DNA of 64,000 nucleotides from JAGRCP01 sp942490705 (GTDB lineage Bacteria; Chloroflexota; Anaerolineae; Caldilineales; Caldilineaceae), in assembly GCA_942490705.1 (NCBI GenBank), contig CALNXY010000012.1, positions 682,001 through 746,000 on the forward strand, given 5' to 3'. A model generated the notes under the pieces. That model had not been told where the DNA came from. It saw only the letters and a list, made by a program, of their open reading frames with translations, and did not search any database. Positions 18,394-26,719 of the stretch are shown here, piece by piece. Both the position numbers and the translations under genes were made by a program. Position 1 is the first letter of the stretch; every line of letters begins with the position of its first letter.

Positions 18394-19401
18394 ATGGAGT
18401 ATCGCACGCTTGGCCGCACGGGTGTCAAGCTTTCACCGCTGGTCCTGGGGACCGACAACTTTGCCAATCCCACGCCCGAGACGGACGCCGCCCGCATGAT
18501 TGATGTAGCGCTGGATGCGGGCATCAACCTGCTCGATACCTCCAACAGCTACCGGCAAGGAGAGTGTGAGGAGATCATTGGCCGGGCGCTCAAGGCCAAT
18601 GGGCGTCGTGATGAGACGCTCATCGCCACCAAGTTTCACTATCCGACTGGTCCCGGGCCCAACGAGCGGGGCAACTCTCGACTCCATATCATGCGCGCCT
18701 GCGAGGCTTCGCTTCGTCGTCTGCAAACTGACTGCATCGACCTCTATCAGGTCCACCGGCCCGATATGGAGATCCCCCAAGACGAGACATTGGGCGCGCT
18801 CACCGACCTGGTCCGCCAGGGCAAAGTGCGTTACATTGGCAGCTCGACCGCGCCGGCCTGGAAGATCATGGAATCGATCATGGTGAGCGAACTCAAGGGA
18901 TTGGTTCGCTTCGTTGCAGACCAGCCCCCGTACAACCTCCTTGATCGGCGCATTGAGAACGAACTCGTACCCATGTGTCAGGCCCATGGCTTGGGCATCA
19001 TCTGCTGGTCGCCGCTGGCCATGGGCATCTTGGCGGGCCGCTACGCGGACGCGGCAGATTATCCCACTGGCTCCCGGGCGACGCTGCGCGGCGGCATCTA
19101 CGCGGAGCGGGTGACCGCCCGCGGCATCGACGTAGGCAGCCGTTTCGTCGCTTTGGCCCAGGAGCACGGCATCGATCCGGCGCAGCTGGCAATTCTTTGG
19201 GTCAAGGATCAACCCGGCATTACGGCGCCCATCATTGGACCCAAGACAGTTGAGCAACTCTCCCACCTGCTGCCCGTCATGGAGATGACGCTATCCGAAA
19301 CGTTGCGCACAGCCTGTGATGACCTGGTTCCACCGGGCACGGCTGTGGCCAACTTTCATAACTCGGCGCCGTGGATGAAAGCCCAACGTCTTGGCGCGTG
19401 A
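18394..19401 (+). CDS. aldo/keto reductase
   Basis: 335 residues, a TIM-barrel NADPH-dependent oxidoreductase. The start is set by AGGAGA 6-12 bases before ATG. Family features are EYRTLGRTGVKLSPLVLGT, DAGINLLDTSNSY (Asp and Tyr of the catalytic tetrad), ATKFHY (Lys) and DLYQVHRPD (His), and the C-terminal cofactor stretch TAPIIGPKTVEQL. It resembles the YghZ/perakine-reductase side of the family. It lies between the SDR and a sorbitol-type dehydrogenase, so sugar or polyol carbonyl metabolism is inferred; the substrate is not known. Confidence 0.93.
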   Translation: MEYRTLGRTGVKLSPLVLGTDNFANPTPETDAARMIDVALDAGINLLDTSNSYRQGECEEIIGRALKANGRRDETLIATKFHYPTGPGPNERGNSRLHIMRACEASLRRLQTDCIDLYQVHRPDMEIPQDETLGALTDLVRQGKVRYIGSSTAPAWKIMESIMVSELKGLVRFVADQPPYNLLDRRIENELVPMCQAHGLGIICWSPLAMGILAGRYADAADYPTGSRATLRGGIYAERVTARGIDVGSRFVALAQEHGIDPAQLAILWVKDQPGITAPIIGPKTVEQLSHLLPVMEMTLSETLRTACDDLVPPGTAVANFHNSAPWMKAQRLGA

Positions 19402-19483
19402 AATGCTTTGACGGATTGACGATTTTGTCGCTCACCTACTCTTCAAACGATTGAATTTCTAAGTAGAATTGAAAGGAAACCTC

Positions 19484-20506
19484 ATGCAGGCATTGGTCTA
19501 TCAGGGCGCGTGGCAGATGACGGTCGAGGAGGTCTCTACTCCGACGGTGGGTGATGATGATTTGCTTGTCGATGTGCACAGCGTGGGCATTTGCGGCTCA
19601 GACGTGCACGGCTTCATGGGCGAGACGGGCCGGCGCAAGCCGCCCATGATCATGGGGCACGAACTGAGCGGTACCGTAAACGCTGTGGGCGCCGCGGTCA
19701 GGCGCTTTCAGCCGGGTGACGAAGTCATCCTCTCGCCGATTCAGGCCTGCGGACAGTGTGCCAACTGTCGTGTTGGATTGACCAATATTTGCATCGATCG
19801 CTACGTCCTGGGCGTCAATATCCCCGGTGGTTATGCGGACCAGTTGACGGTGAAAGAGTCGATGGTGTACGCCAAGCCGCCGGCTTTGGATTGGCATCAG
19901 GCTGCCATGGTCGAACCCCTTTCGGTCGCCCTGCATGCCGTGGCCATCACGCCCATTCCGCTCATGGGCGACGTGGCGATTGTGGGCGCGGGCACGATCG
20001 GTCTGCTGACGATGCTGGGCGCCAGGCTGCGCGGGGCAGGACGCGTCTTCATCACCGACAGGCAGCCCCATCGCCTGGAGCTGGCCCGTGCGCTGGGGGC
20101 CGATATCGCCATCGACGTGGGAGACGATGATCCCATTGCTGTGGTGAAGGACGCAACCGACGGTTTGGGTGCGGATGTGGCCTTCGAGGCGGTGGGCTAC
20201 ACGCCGACCGTACAGCAGGCACAGGCCCTGACGCGCACAGGTGGCAATGTGACCTGGATCGGTAACAGCGCGCCCATGGTAGAGTTGAATATGCAGGAGA
20301 TCGTCACCCGGGAGTTGACCGTGCGCGGCACCTATGGCTTCAACACCGAGTTCCAGGCCGCAATTGATGCCCTGGCTTCAGGCCGCATCGACGTGGCACC
20401 GTTGATTGAACGCATTGCGCCCTTGGCGGACGGTCCAGAGATCATCACGGCGCTGGCCAAAGGTGAACTCGACCTGGCCAAAGTGATCCTGGAGACGGGC
20501 ATGTAG
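19484..20506 (+). CDS. zinc-dependent sorbitol/threonine-type dehydrogenase
   Basis: About 340 residues from the ATG at 19484, preceded by AAAGGAA (a TTG at 19469 is possible but unneeded). Medium-chain dehydrogenase: catalytic zinc motifs GICGSDVHGFMG and MGHELSG, structural-zinc loop CGQCANC plus a later Cys, Rossmann motif VGAGTIGLLTM. The best resemblance is to sorbitol/L-threonine/L-iditol dehydrogenases that oxidise polyols to ketoses. Likely the last gene of the SDR-AKR-dehydrogenase set. It is a different subtype from the gene at 15910. Confidence 0.92.
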   Translation: MQALVYQGAWQMTVEEVSTPTVGDDDLLVDVHSVGICGSDVHGFMGETGRRKPPMIMGHELSGTVNAVGAAVRRFQPGDEVILSPIQACGQCANCRVGLTNICIDRYVLGVNIPGGYADQLTVKESMVYAKPPALDWHQAAMVEPLSVALHAVAITPIPLMGDVAIVGAGTIGLLTMLGARLRGAGRVFITDRQPHRLELARALGADIAIDVGDDDPIAVVKDATDGLGADVAFEAVGYTPTVQQAQALTRTGGNVTWIGNSAPMVELNMQEIVTRELTVRGTYGFNTEFQAAIDALASGRIDVAPLIERIAPLADGPEIITALAKGELDLAKVILETGM

Positions 20507-20524
20507 AATCCTACTTTGGATCGA

Positions 20525-20610
20525 CCGCGGAACCAGCCGGACGCAGCAGACACATGCGGATGCTCCCTACGCGATCCGTATGTGTCCGTCGTATCTGCGT
20601 TGATCCGCGG
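20525..20610. repeat. imperfect long hairpin repeat
   Basis: A 13-bp stem with one G-T pair (20549-20561 with 20574-20586) inside a longer imperfect inverted repeat whose ends are CCGCGGA and TCCGCGG. The right side reads TCTGCGTTGATCCGCGG, shared in form with the elements at 25294 and 60557. It may serve as terminator for the dehydrogenase. TGCTATCAA at 20646-20654 is a possible -10 for the next gene. Confidence 0.5.
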
Positions 20611-20728
20611 TCCCTAGAGCGTCATTTGACAATGGCCCGGCTTACTGCTATCAATTGCCAGCAGCTTCAACCGACTTCCCACCTTTACCCATTGCAATTC
20701 GTCCGCGTCAATCTACAGAGGAGATCTT

Positions 20729-22273
20729 ATGGCCTTCCCGATTCCCAGCATCCTACTCAAACAACTCTACACCTTTGGCAGTCTCGAAAACACGGCCGCC
20801 GGCACCCGGTTCCAGCTCAAGAATCGCCTCAGCGATACGACCGTGACCGGCCTGCAGGGCGTTTCGTTTGACGGCAATGCTGTGCCGCTTGATCGAATCG
20901 TGATCGACCTGGGGGATGGGGACACCTTAACGCCGGCCGATCTGGACGGGAATCCTGTGGACTTTCCGCTTCGCAAGACGATCACGATCCTTTGTGACGT
21001 TGAGCCGCTGGCCGACGGCAAGCATCGGATCGAAGTACAGTTCACGGCAGACCCGTTTGGCAAACTCAAGATGAAAGTGGACGGTTCGATTGCCAAGGAT
21101 CGCGCGCCGGTTACCAAGATCCCCCGCAATGGCGAGGACGACTACTCTCCCGAGGTCATTGCGGAACGCCAGGACTTTGTGACCGAGTATTCAGGCGCCG
21201 AGTTCGATCATATCAAGCACTACTCGTTCGATCCCCATATCGCTGCTGGCAATATCGAAAACTTCACCGGCGTGGCCCAGATTCCCATCGGCTTTGCCGG
21301 TCCCCTGATGATTCATGGTGAGCATGCCCAAGGCGAATATATCGTGCCAATGGCGACCACAGAAGGAACGCTGGTGGCGTCGTATAACCGGGGCATGAAA
21401 GTGATTAACATGTCGGGCGGCGTCAAAGCGACCGTGGTGGAAGACGCCATGCAGCGGGCGCCGGTCTTTGTCTTTGACGACGCCCGGGAGGCGCGTGACT
21501 TCGTCGCTTGGGTCCAGGACAATTTTGACAAGATCGCCGAACAAGCGGAAGCCACTTCCAGCGTTGCCAAACTGCAATATATTGACCCCTATCTGGCGAG
21601 TAAACTAGCCTATCTGCGCTTCAATTTCAGTACGGGCGACGCCGCCGGTCAGAATATGGTTGGCCGGGCAACATTTGCTGCCAGCGGTTGGATCCTCGAC
21701 AATTATCCCGGGATTCGCCATTTCTATCTTGAGTCAAACCTGGCGACGGACAAGAAAGCGTCGCAAGTCAACCTGATGAAGACGCGCGGCAAGCGCGTCG
21801 TGGCCGAATGTACGCTCAAGCGTGACGTGCTGGTTGAGGTCATGCGCGTGGAGCCGGAGAATCTCTTCTATCACTACAATGTCTCTAACGTCGGCGCAAT
21901 TCTTTCGGGGGCCAACAACAACGGTCTTCACTCGGCCAACGGCATTACGGCCATGTTTATCGCCACCGGCCAGGATGTCGCCAATGTAGCCGAGTCGTCG
22001 GCCGGTATCCTCTTTACTGAACTGACCCCCGAAGGCGACTTCTACGTGAGCATCACGATTCCGTCGCTGATCGTGGCAACGTATGGCGGCGGCACGGGCC
22101 TAGCAACCCAAAAAGAGTGTCTGGAAATCCTCAATTGCTATGGCCGCGACAAGGTTCGCAAGCTCGCTGAAATCATTGGCGGCGTCGTGCTGGCCGGCGA
22201 GATCTCCCTGGCCTCGGCTATCTCGTCTTCGGACTGGGTCTCGAGTCACGAGCAGTATGGGCGCAACCGGTGA
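20729..22273 (+). CDS. HMG-CoA reductase, class I-like, with extra N-terminal domain
   Basis: 514 residues; AGGAGAT precedes the ATG. The enzyme reduces HMG-CoA to mevalonate with NAD(P)H. The catalytic set of class I enzymes is complete: Glu212 in PMATTEGTLVAS, Lys342 in TDKKASQVN, Asp416 in ATGQDVAN and His507 in SSHEQYGRNR near the C-terminus. ENFTGVAQIPIGFAGPL is the family substrate-binding strand. No membrane anchor is seen, so it should be cytosolic. Residues 1-120 form an unusual beta-rich domain (LYTFGSLENTAAGTRFQLKN) not found in the usual enzymes; it faintly recalls small beta-sandwich subunits such as those of C-glycoside deglycosidases, which is only an impression. No other mevalonate gene is in the window. 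Confidence 0.93.
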   Translation: MAFPIPSILLKQLYTFGSLENTAAGTRFQLKNRLSDTTVTGLQGVSFDGNAVPLDRIVIDLGDGDTLTPADLDGNPVDFPLRKTITILCDVEPLADGKHRIEVQFTADPFGKLKMKVDGSIAKDRAPVTKIPRNGEDDYSPEVIAERQDFVTEYSGAEFDHIKHYSFDPHIAAGNIENFTGVAQIPIGFAGPLMIHGEHAQGEYIVPMATTEGTLVASYNRGMKVINMSGGVKATVVEDAMQRAPVFVFDDAREARDFVAWVQDNFDKIAEQAEATSSVAKLQYIDPYLASKLAYLRFNFSTGDAAGQNMVGRATFAASGWILDNYPGIRHFYLESNLATDKKASQVNLMKTRGKRVVAECTLKRDVLVEVMRVEPENLFYHYNVSNVGAILSGANNNGLHSANGITAMFIATGQDVANVAESSAGILFTELTPEGDFYVSITIPSLIVATYGGGTGLATQKECLEILNCYGRDKVRKLAEIIGGVVLAGEISLASAISSSDWVSSHEQYGRNR

Positions 22274-22294
22274 TCGGCCGCGGATTCGACGGTT

Positions 22295-22317
22295 GGGGCG
22301 GATCTGCACAGATTTCT
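22295..22317 (+). repeat. degenerate half of the GATCTGC repeat family
   Basis: GGGGCGGATCTGCACAGATT just after the HMG-CoA reductase stop resembles the left arm and loop of the hairpin at 60557. No matching right arm is seen, so it looks like a decayed copy. Confidence 0.35.
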
Positions 22318-22427
22318 TGACGAGTACGATCGCCATGATGCTGCCGGGTTCAGTGTGGCTCTACTAAACTGAAGGTGTGACGAGATCATTAGTTTTGCCG
22401 GCCGTAGTAGTAGATCTGGCTTCGATA

Positions 22428-22496
22428 CTTCGACAGGCTCAGTCCAAGCAGGCTCAGCCTGCGCCACCGGGTAGCCGTCGCCTGAGCCTGTCGAAG
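22428..22496. repeat. CTTCGACAGGCTCAG inverted repeat
   Basis: Perfect 15-bp inverted repeat: CTTCGACAGGCTCAG (22428-22442) and its complement (22482-22496). Between them is a smaller perfect hairpin (22448-22462, GCAGGCT-C-AGCCTGC). This motif is, from memory, a widespread dispersed intergenic repeat in many bacterial genomes. The 425-base gap 22274-22698 holds nothing else I can name. Confidence 0.7.
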
Positions 22497-22698
22497 GCAG
22501 AGGCGGTCGCCTCTATGAAAGTCATGTTCTCTTGGAGATTTCAGTTTAGCTGGACGAGTGGGGCGATGAGCCCGGCAACCATGGCGGAACGACCTCGAAA
22601 TGTGGCGCACGTACTGTGCCCATAGCGTCGACTCGAATCGACCGTCGACGTAGCGGTTACCGTTCAGAGCGCTTGCCAGAATGACGAGGAGACCCCAC

Positions 22699-23469
22699 AT
22701 GACCGAGTTAATCGTCCGTCAGATCGAAGACGGCGTCATGACTATCCGCATGAATCGTCCGCAGAAAAAGAATGCGCTCACCGTCGCCATGTATGACGGG
22801 CTCGCCGACGCCATCCAAACCGCGGATGAAGATGACGACGTGCGCGTGATGCTCTTGCGGGGCACGGATGGGGTCTTCTGCGCCGGCAATGACATTCAGG
22901 ATTTTCTGCAGTGGCCGCCCTTTGATGAGTCAAGCCCGGTAGTCCGCTTTCTTATGACGCTGATCCACGCGCGCAAGCCGATTGTGGCGGCCGTGCAGGG
23001 GCCGGCTGTCGGTGTTGGCACGACGATGCTCTTCCATTGCGATTTGGTCTATGCCGGTGAGGGGACGCGTTTCAGCCTGCCCTTTGTCAATCTGGCCCTG
23101 GTGCCCGAGGCCGGCTCCAGCTACATGCTGCCGCAGATGTTTGGGCACCAACGCGCCGCAGAATTACTCATGTTGGGCGAACCGTTTGATGCCCAAACGG
23201 CCAGCGAGGCCGGCTTTGTCAACGCCATCTGTGCCGATGATGAGGTCATCGGCGTGGCGGAGGAGAAGGCCAGGCAGTTGGCCGCCAAGCCGCCGGCCGC
23301 GCTGCGCTTGACCAAGGCGCTGCTCAAGCGTGGCGCCCAGCCGCAGATAGCCGAAGCCGTTCGGATCGAGGCAGGTCATTTCGCCGAACTGCTCCAATCC
23401 CCCGAAGCCATGGAGGCATTCACGGCCTTCATGGAACGTCGCCAGCCCGATTTTTCAAAATTCTCGTAA
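22699..23469 (+). CDS. enoyl-CoA hydratase/isomerase family protein
   Basis: 256 residues from the ATG at 22699, with GAGGAG 8 bases upstream (an ATG at 22681 lies before that site and is unlikely). Crotonase fold: MNRPQKKNALT at the N-terminus, the CoA/oxyanion strand GVFCAGNDIQDF, and the second oxyanion loop AAVQGPAVGVGTTM. A Glu in VPEAGSSYMLPQ stands where hydratase/isomerase acids lie. The pattern is closest to delta3,delta2-enoyl-CoA isomerase-like members. Role in fatty or branched acid oxidation is inferred. It stands apart from other beta-oxidation genes. Confidence 0.9.
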   Translation: MTELIVRQIEDGVMTIRMNRPQKKNALTVAMYDGLADAIQTADEDDDVRVMLLRGTDGVFCAGNDIQDFLQWPPFDESSPVVRFLMTLIHARKPIVAAVQGPAVGVGTTMLFHCDLVYAGEGTRFSLPFVNLALVPEAGSSYMLPQMFGHQRAAELLMLGEPFDAQTASEAGFVNAICADDEVIGVAEEKARQLAAKPPAALRLTKALLKRGAQPQIAEAVRIEAGHFAELLQSPEAMEAFTAFMERRQPDFSKFS

Positions 23470-23474
23470 CGATC

Positions 23475-23521
23475 GCACGACGAGTAGGGACGTAATATTG
23501 CAACGTCCCTACACGTCGTGC
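23475..23521. repeat. TAGGGACGT palindromic repeat at rsmE 3' end
   Basis: Long hairpin with arms 23475-23493 and 23503-23521; 17 of 19 positions pair. The core is TAGGGACGT / ACGTCCCTA with a short TGCA-containing loop. It overlaps the last bases of rsmE and probably ends both convergent genes. A close relative lies inside rsmE at 23686. Confidence 0.75.
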
Positions 23522-24273
23522 AACGTAATCAACGTCGTTGCCGCAATCGCCGCTGTCTCCGCCCGTAGGATGCGGGGCCCAAGCGAGACGATTTGCCAAT
23601 CGTTTGCCTGCGCGATGGCAATCTCGCCTGTCTCAAAACCGCCCTCCGGCCCGATCAGCAGACTCACCTCGTCCGCCCCATCTTTCGCGTAGAGACTTTG
23701 CATTGAAACGTCTCTACGCGCCATCGCCTGCAGCAATCCGGGTGTGTCCGCGTCGCCGGCGCCTGCCTCATAGGGCAGTAAGCGCATGCCCGGTGCTTGA
23801 AGCAGCGCGTCATCAATGGCAAGCGGTTCATCTAGCGTGGGTACACGCGAGCGCCCGCTCTGTTCGGCTGCTTCGCGCAGAATGACGTGCCAGCGTTCAA
23901 ATTTCTTGAGGAGCGCCGCGGCAGGACGCACAATGCTGCGAGCACTGATCACCGGCACAAACCTGGCAACGCCTAGCTCAGTTCCTTTTTGCAGCACCCA
24001 TTCAAACTTGTCATTCTTGAGGCTACACTGATAAAGCGTGAGCGCAAGCGCCGTTTCCCCGCGTGTAGCTTGTCGCGCCACGACCACTCCCTCACCGGAA
24101 ATGCGCGCAATTTCGGTGATTTCGATCACGTAATCAAAACCGTCACCGTTGAAGATCACGATCTGCGCACCGGGCGCCAAGCGGAGGACGCGCCCAAGCT
24201 GTCGCGCCAGCGGGGTTAGATCGACGGTATGGTTAATCGTAAGTTCGATTGCGGGAACGTAAAATCGCTGCAT
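23509..24273 (-). CDS. rsmE: 16S rRNA m3U1498 methyltransferase
   Basis: 254 residues. RsmE methylates N3 of U1498 in 16S rRNA with SAM. N-terminal PUA-like domain (QRFYVPAIEL to about residue 75), then a SPOUT knot domain: KGTELGVARFVPVISARS, EAAEQSGRSRVP, LLIGPEGGF and SLGPRILRAETAA, the last two forming the SAM-binding knot. The order dnaJ-prmA-rsmE is widely conserved, and prmA ends 20 bases upstream. Oddity: residues about 182-193 (RRDVSMQSLYAK), just before the IGPEGG strand, are encoded by a palindromic repeat inserted in frame. Confidence 0.95.
   Translation of the reverse strand: MQRFYVPAIELTINHTVDLTPLARQLGRVLRLAPGAQIVIFNGDGFDYVIEITEIARISGEGVVVARQATRGETALALTLYQCSLKNDKFEWVLQKGTELGVARFVPVISARSIVRPAAALLKKFERWHVILREAAEQSGRSRVPTLDEPLAIDDALLQAPGMRLLPYEAGAGDADTPGLLQAMARRDVSMQSLYAKDGADEVSLLIGPEGGFETGEIAIAQANDWQIVSLGPRILRAETAAIAATTLITLHDV
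23686..23720. repeat. palindromic repeat inside rsmE
   Basis: Perfect 11-bp arms CGCGTAGAGAC (23686-23696) and GTCTCTACGCG (23710-23720) with a 13-nt loop containing TTGCA. It encodes 11-12 in-frame residues in a variable loop of RsmE and is related to the hairpin at 23475. Confidence 0.75.
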
Positions 24274-24293
24274 GTGAAGAGTGCTGCCGCCGG

Positions 24294-25277
24294 CTATCGA
24301 CTCATGACAAGGGCCACCCAGTCACCCTCGCGCTTGGTCTCCAGCAGGCGCAGGCCGTGACGCCTGCCTGCATCAGCCACCATGTCGGCGCGATCGGCGA
24401 GTATACCGGCGAGAATCAGGACGCCGTCCTCTGCAAGGGGGCTGGCCAGCGGCTCGTTGTCGTAGGCGCTGTCAAAGAGTCTTACCAGCACCTCCGCCAG
24501 GATGTTGGCTACCACCACCTGAAAATGACCACGTTGCTCCTCGGGAATACTACCCTGCGCCACCGTGAGTGTCTCGGAGCCAACGTCATTGAGCGCAGCG
24601 TTTTCTTTCGTCACCTGGACCGCCAATGGATCAATGTCTGTCGCCACGATTTCGCTTGCCCTCAACTTGGCCGCCACAATCGAGAGCACGCCGCTGCCTG
24701 TGCCCACATCCAGCACACGATCGCCAGCGCGAACGTGCTCTTCCAGTGCTGCAATACAGAGCCGCGTGCTGGGATGAAGACCGGTACCAAAGGCCATGCC
24801 CGGATCTAGCTCAATCACGATGTCGCTGGGCTCACCAGCGTAAGCTTCCCAACTCGGTTTGAGCACGACGTGCCTGCCGACGCGTAGGGGCTTGTAGAAC
24901 TTCTTCCATGCGTTGGCCCAATCGTCCTGCCGAATGGTGCGAATTTCAGGTTCGGCAATCGGGTAGAGCAGGCTCAGACGCCATAATCCCTCTTCGATTT
25001 GTTGACGGATGGTCTCTCCGCGGCGTCCGGGCTTGATGTAGGTCTTGACCGTGAACTGCTGGGCTGCTTCCAGGGGAATCGCTAGCTCTTCGGAGAGGTC
25101 AAAGCCGGTGCCCTCAATTACGGCGCCACCGCCGCTGGCTTCCCCAGCCTCACTGTCTTCATCATAGCCGCCGCCGTTGTAGCGGTTGAAGAGTTCGCTC
25201 ACTGCTTCGGCGGCTTCGGCATCTACGACGACGGAAATCTCAATCAACGCGTCATCTGCTTGCATCGGAGTTGTCAA
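24294..25277 (-). CDS. prmA: ribosomal protein L11 methyltransferase
   Basis: 327 residues. PrmA trimethylates lysines of ribosomal protein L11. The N-terminal substrate-recognition part (about 1-120) is longer and more acidic than usual, with a Gly/Glu-rich loop (YNGGGYDEDSEAGEASGGG). The catalytic domain carries ELDPGMAFGTGLHPST, SAM motif I DVGTGSGVLSIVAAK, and VANILAEVL (motif IV). In the conserved dnaJ-prmA-rsmE order on the minus strand. A hairpin repeat lies between it and dnaJ. Confidence 0.95.
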   Translation of the reverse strand: MTTPMQADDALIEISVVVDAEAAEAVSELFNRYNGGGYDEDSEAGEASGGGAVIEGTGFDLSEELAIPLEAAQQFTVKTYIKPGRRGETIRQQIEEGLWRLSLLYPIAEPEIRTIRQDDWANAWKKFYKPLRVGRHVVLKPSWEAYAGEPSDIVIELDPGMAFGTGLHPSTRLCIAALEEHVRAGDRVLDVGTGSGVLSIVAAKLRASEIVATDIDPLAVQVTKENAALNDVGSETLTVAQGSIPEEQRGHFQVVVANILAEVLVRLFDSAYDNEPLASPLAEDGVLILAGILADRADMVADAGRRHGLRLLETKREGDWVALVMSR

Positions 25278-25293
25278 TGCCTCAAAAAACGAA

Positions 25294-25359
25294 ATGCCCG
25301 CAGATCGGTGCAGATCGATAGGGGGAACCCCTCTGCCGTCTGCGTAGATCTGCGGGCAT
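25294..25359. repeat. GATCTGCGGGC hairpin repeat between dnaJ and prmA
   Basis: Perfect 13-bp inverted repeat (25294-25306 with 25347-25359) with a 40-base interior that has further partial pairing. The right part reads TCTGCGTAGATCTGCGGGC, matching the style of the elements at 20525 and 60557. It fills most of the dnaJ-prmA gap and could lower readthrough. Confidence 0.6.
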
Positions 25360-25374
25360 CTGGATCAAATCGGG

Positions 25375-26505
25375 TTAATCGTTGCCGCCAAAGATCCGGT
25401 TGAAAAAGCCCTTCTGTGGTTCGACCGGTGAGTCGCCCAGCGTCTCGGCCAGCTTGCGCAACAGCTCTTTTTGCTCGATGTCCAGGTTGACGGGTGTGAC
25501 CACACGCGTGGAGATGAGCATGTCTCCACGTCCGCTACGCTGAAGACGAGGAATGCCCTGACCCTTCAGCACGAAGGTCTTGCCGGTCTGGGTGCCGGCA
25601 GGGATATCCAAAGGTTCGGCTTCACCGTCAAGCGTAGGAATGTCCACCGTAGCGCCCAGGGCAGCTTGGGCAATGTTGATCGGCATTTCCACGTGAATGT
25701 CAAAGCCGTCGCGTATGAAGATCTGGTGAGGCTCGACCGAAACCACGACGTAGAGATTACCGGCTGGACCGCCCAGTTGGCCCGCTTCACCTTCGCCGGC
25801 CAGTCGTATACGGGTGCCTTCGTCCACGCCGGCCGGTACGCGCACGTTGAGCTTGCGCGTCACGCGGATGCGCTTGCGACCATTGCACTTCTTACAGGCC
25901 GAGGCGATTACCTCGCCGCTCCCACTGCAGGTGGGGCAGGGCGATGATGTGATCACGGCGCCGAAGAGGGGACTCTGTTGGCGACGTTGAACTTCGCCGC
26001 TGCCGTTACAGGTGGCGCAGGTGACCGGTTGGGTCGGCGGCTCAGCGCCTGAACCGTCGCAGCGGTCGCAGGCCTCCATACGCGGTACTTCCATCTCACG
26101 TTCCGTGCCGAAAGCTGCCTCTTCAAACGTAAGCGTTACGTCAGCGCGCAGGTCGGCGCCCCGCCGTGGTTGTTTGCGCCGGCTACGCGAGGTATTGGCG
26201 CCAAAGCCGGCGAAGAGATCCTCAAATATGCTGCCCAGATCGCTGAAACCGCCGGAAAAGTCGCCATAGCCACCACCCGCACCGCTGACGCCGGCATGGC
26301 CAAAGCGATCGTAGGCTGCACGCTTCTGGTCGTCATTTAGCACCTGATACGCTTCGTTGATTTCCTTGAAGCGTGCTTCGGCTTCGGGTGTCTTGTTGAC
26401 GTCGGGGTGGTATTCTTGCGCTAATTGGCGAAACGCTCGTTTGAGCGCTGTCTTATCCACATTGCGGGGTACGCCCAACACTTCATAATAATCTCGCTGC
26501 GTCAT
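25375..26505 (-). CDS. dnaJ: chaperone DnaJ
   Basis: 376 residues, the usual length of a type I Hsp40. J domain at 1-70 with HPD at 33-35, which stimulates DnaK ATPase. A Gly/Phe-rich segment follows (about 70-110, GAGGGYGDFSGGFSDLG). Four zinc-finger repeats follow: CDRCDGSG, CATCNGSG, CPTCSGSG and the less regular CKKCNGRK. Then the two C-terminal substrate-binding domains and a short tail. dnaK and grpE are not in the window. First conserved member of the dnaJ-prmA-rsmE set. Confidence 0.97.
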   Translation of the reverse strand: MTQRDYYEVLGVPRNVDKTALKRAFRQLAQEYHPDVNKTPEAEARFKEINEAYQVLNDDQKRAAYDRFGHAGVSGAGGGYGDFSGGFSDLGSIFEDLFAGFGANTSRSRRKQPRRGADLRADVTLTFEEAAFGTEREMEVPRMEACDRCDGSGAEPPTQPVTCATCNGSGEVQRRQQSPLFGAVITSSPCPTCSGSGEVIASACKKCNGRKRIRVTRKLNVRVPAGVDEGTRIRLAGEGEAGQLGGPAGNLYVVVSVEPHQIFIRDGFDIHVEMPINIAQAALGATVDIPTLDGEAEPLDIPAGTQTGKTFVLKGQGIPRLQRSGRGDMLISTRVVTPVNLDIEQKELLRKLAETLGDSPVEPQKGFFNRIFGGND

Positions 26506-26515
26506 CTGATTTTAA

Positions 26516-26698
26516 CTATTCCCAACTAATGATCCATGCGCAGAGGCCGGCCAGGGCAATCGTCGCCCCTGTAAGCGCGAGCCACTGTGTCGGCTCAAAG
26601 CCCACATGGCGTGCGCTCACAAAGAGGATAACCAGCATCCCGACGGCCAATACGGCCCAATTCGATAACACCTGGTGTTCGGACCAAAAACGTTTCAC
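26516..26698 (-). CDS. small membrane protein upstream of dnaJ
   Basis: 60 residues with two hydrophobic helices (about 13-30 and 38-58) separated by HVGFEPTQ. No family recognised. Spacing of 10 bases to dnaJ and 21 from coaE on the same strand supports an expressed member of the coaE-dnaJ-prmA-rsmE run. Function unknown. Confidence 0.6.
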   Translation of the reverse strand: MKRFWSEHQVLSNWAVLAVGMLVILFVSARHVGFEPTQWLALTGATIALAGLCAWIISWE

Positions 26699-26719
26699 GG
26701 TTCTGAAAACCCTACATGT

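Noticed and set aside
23475..23720. Two related palindromes as a small CRISPR-like array
   Set aside because: Only two units, spaced 200 bases apart and one inside rsmE; no spacers, no cas genes.
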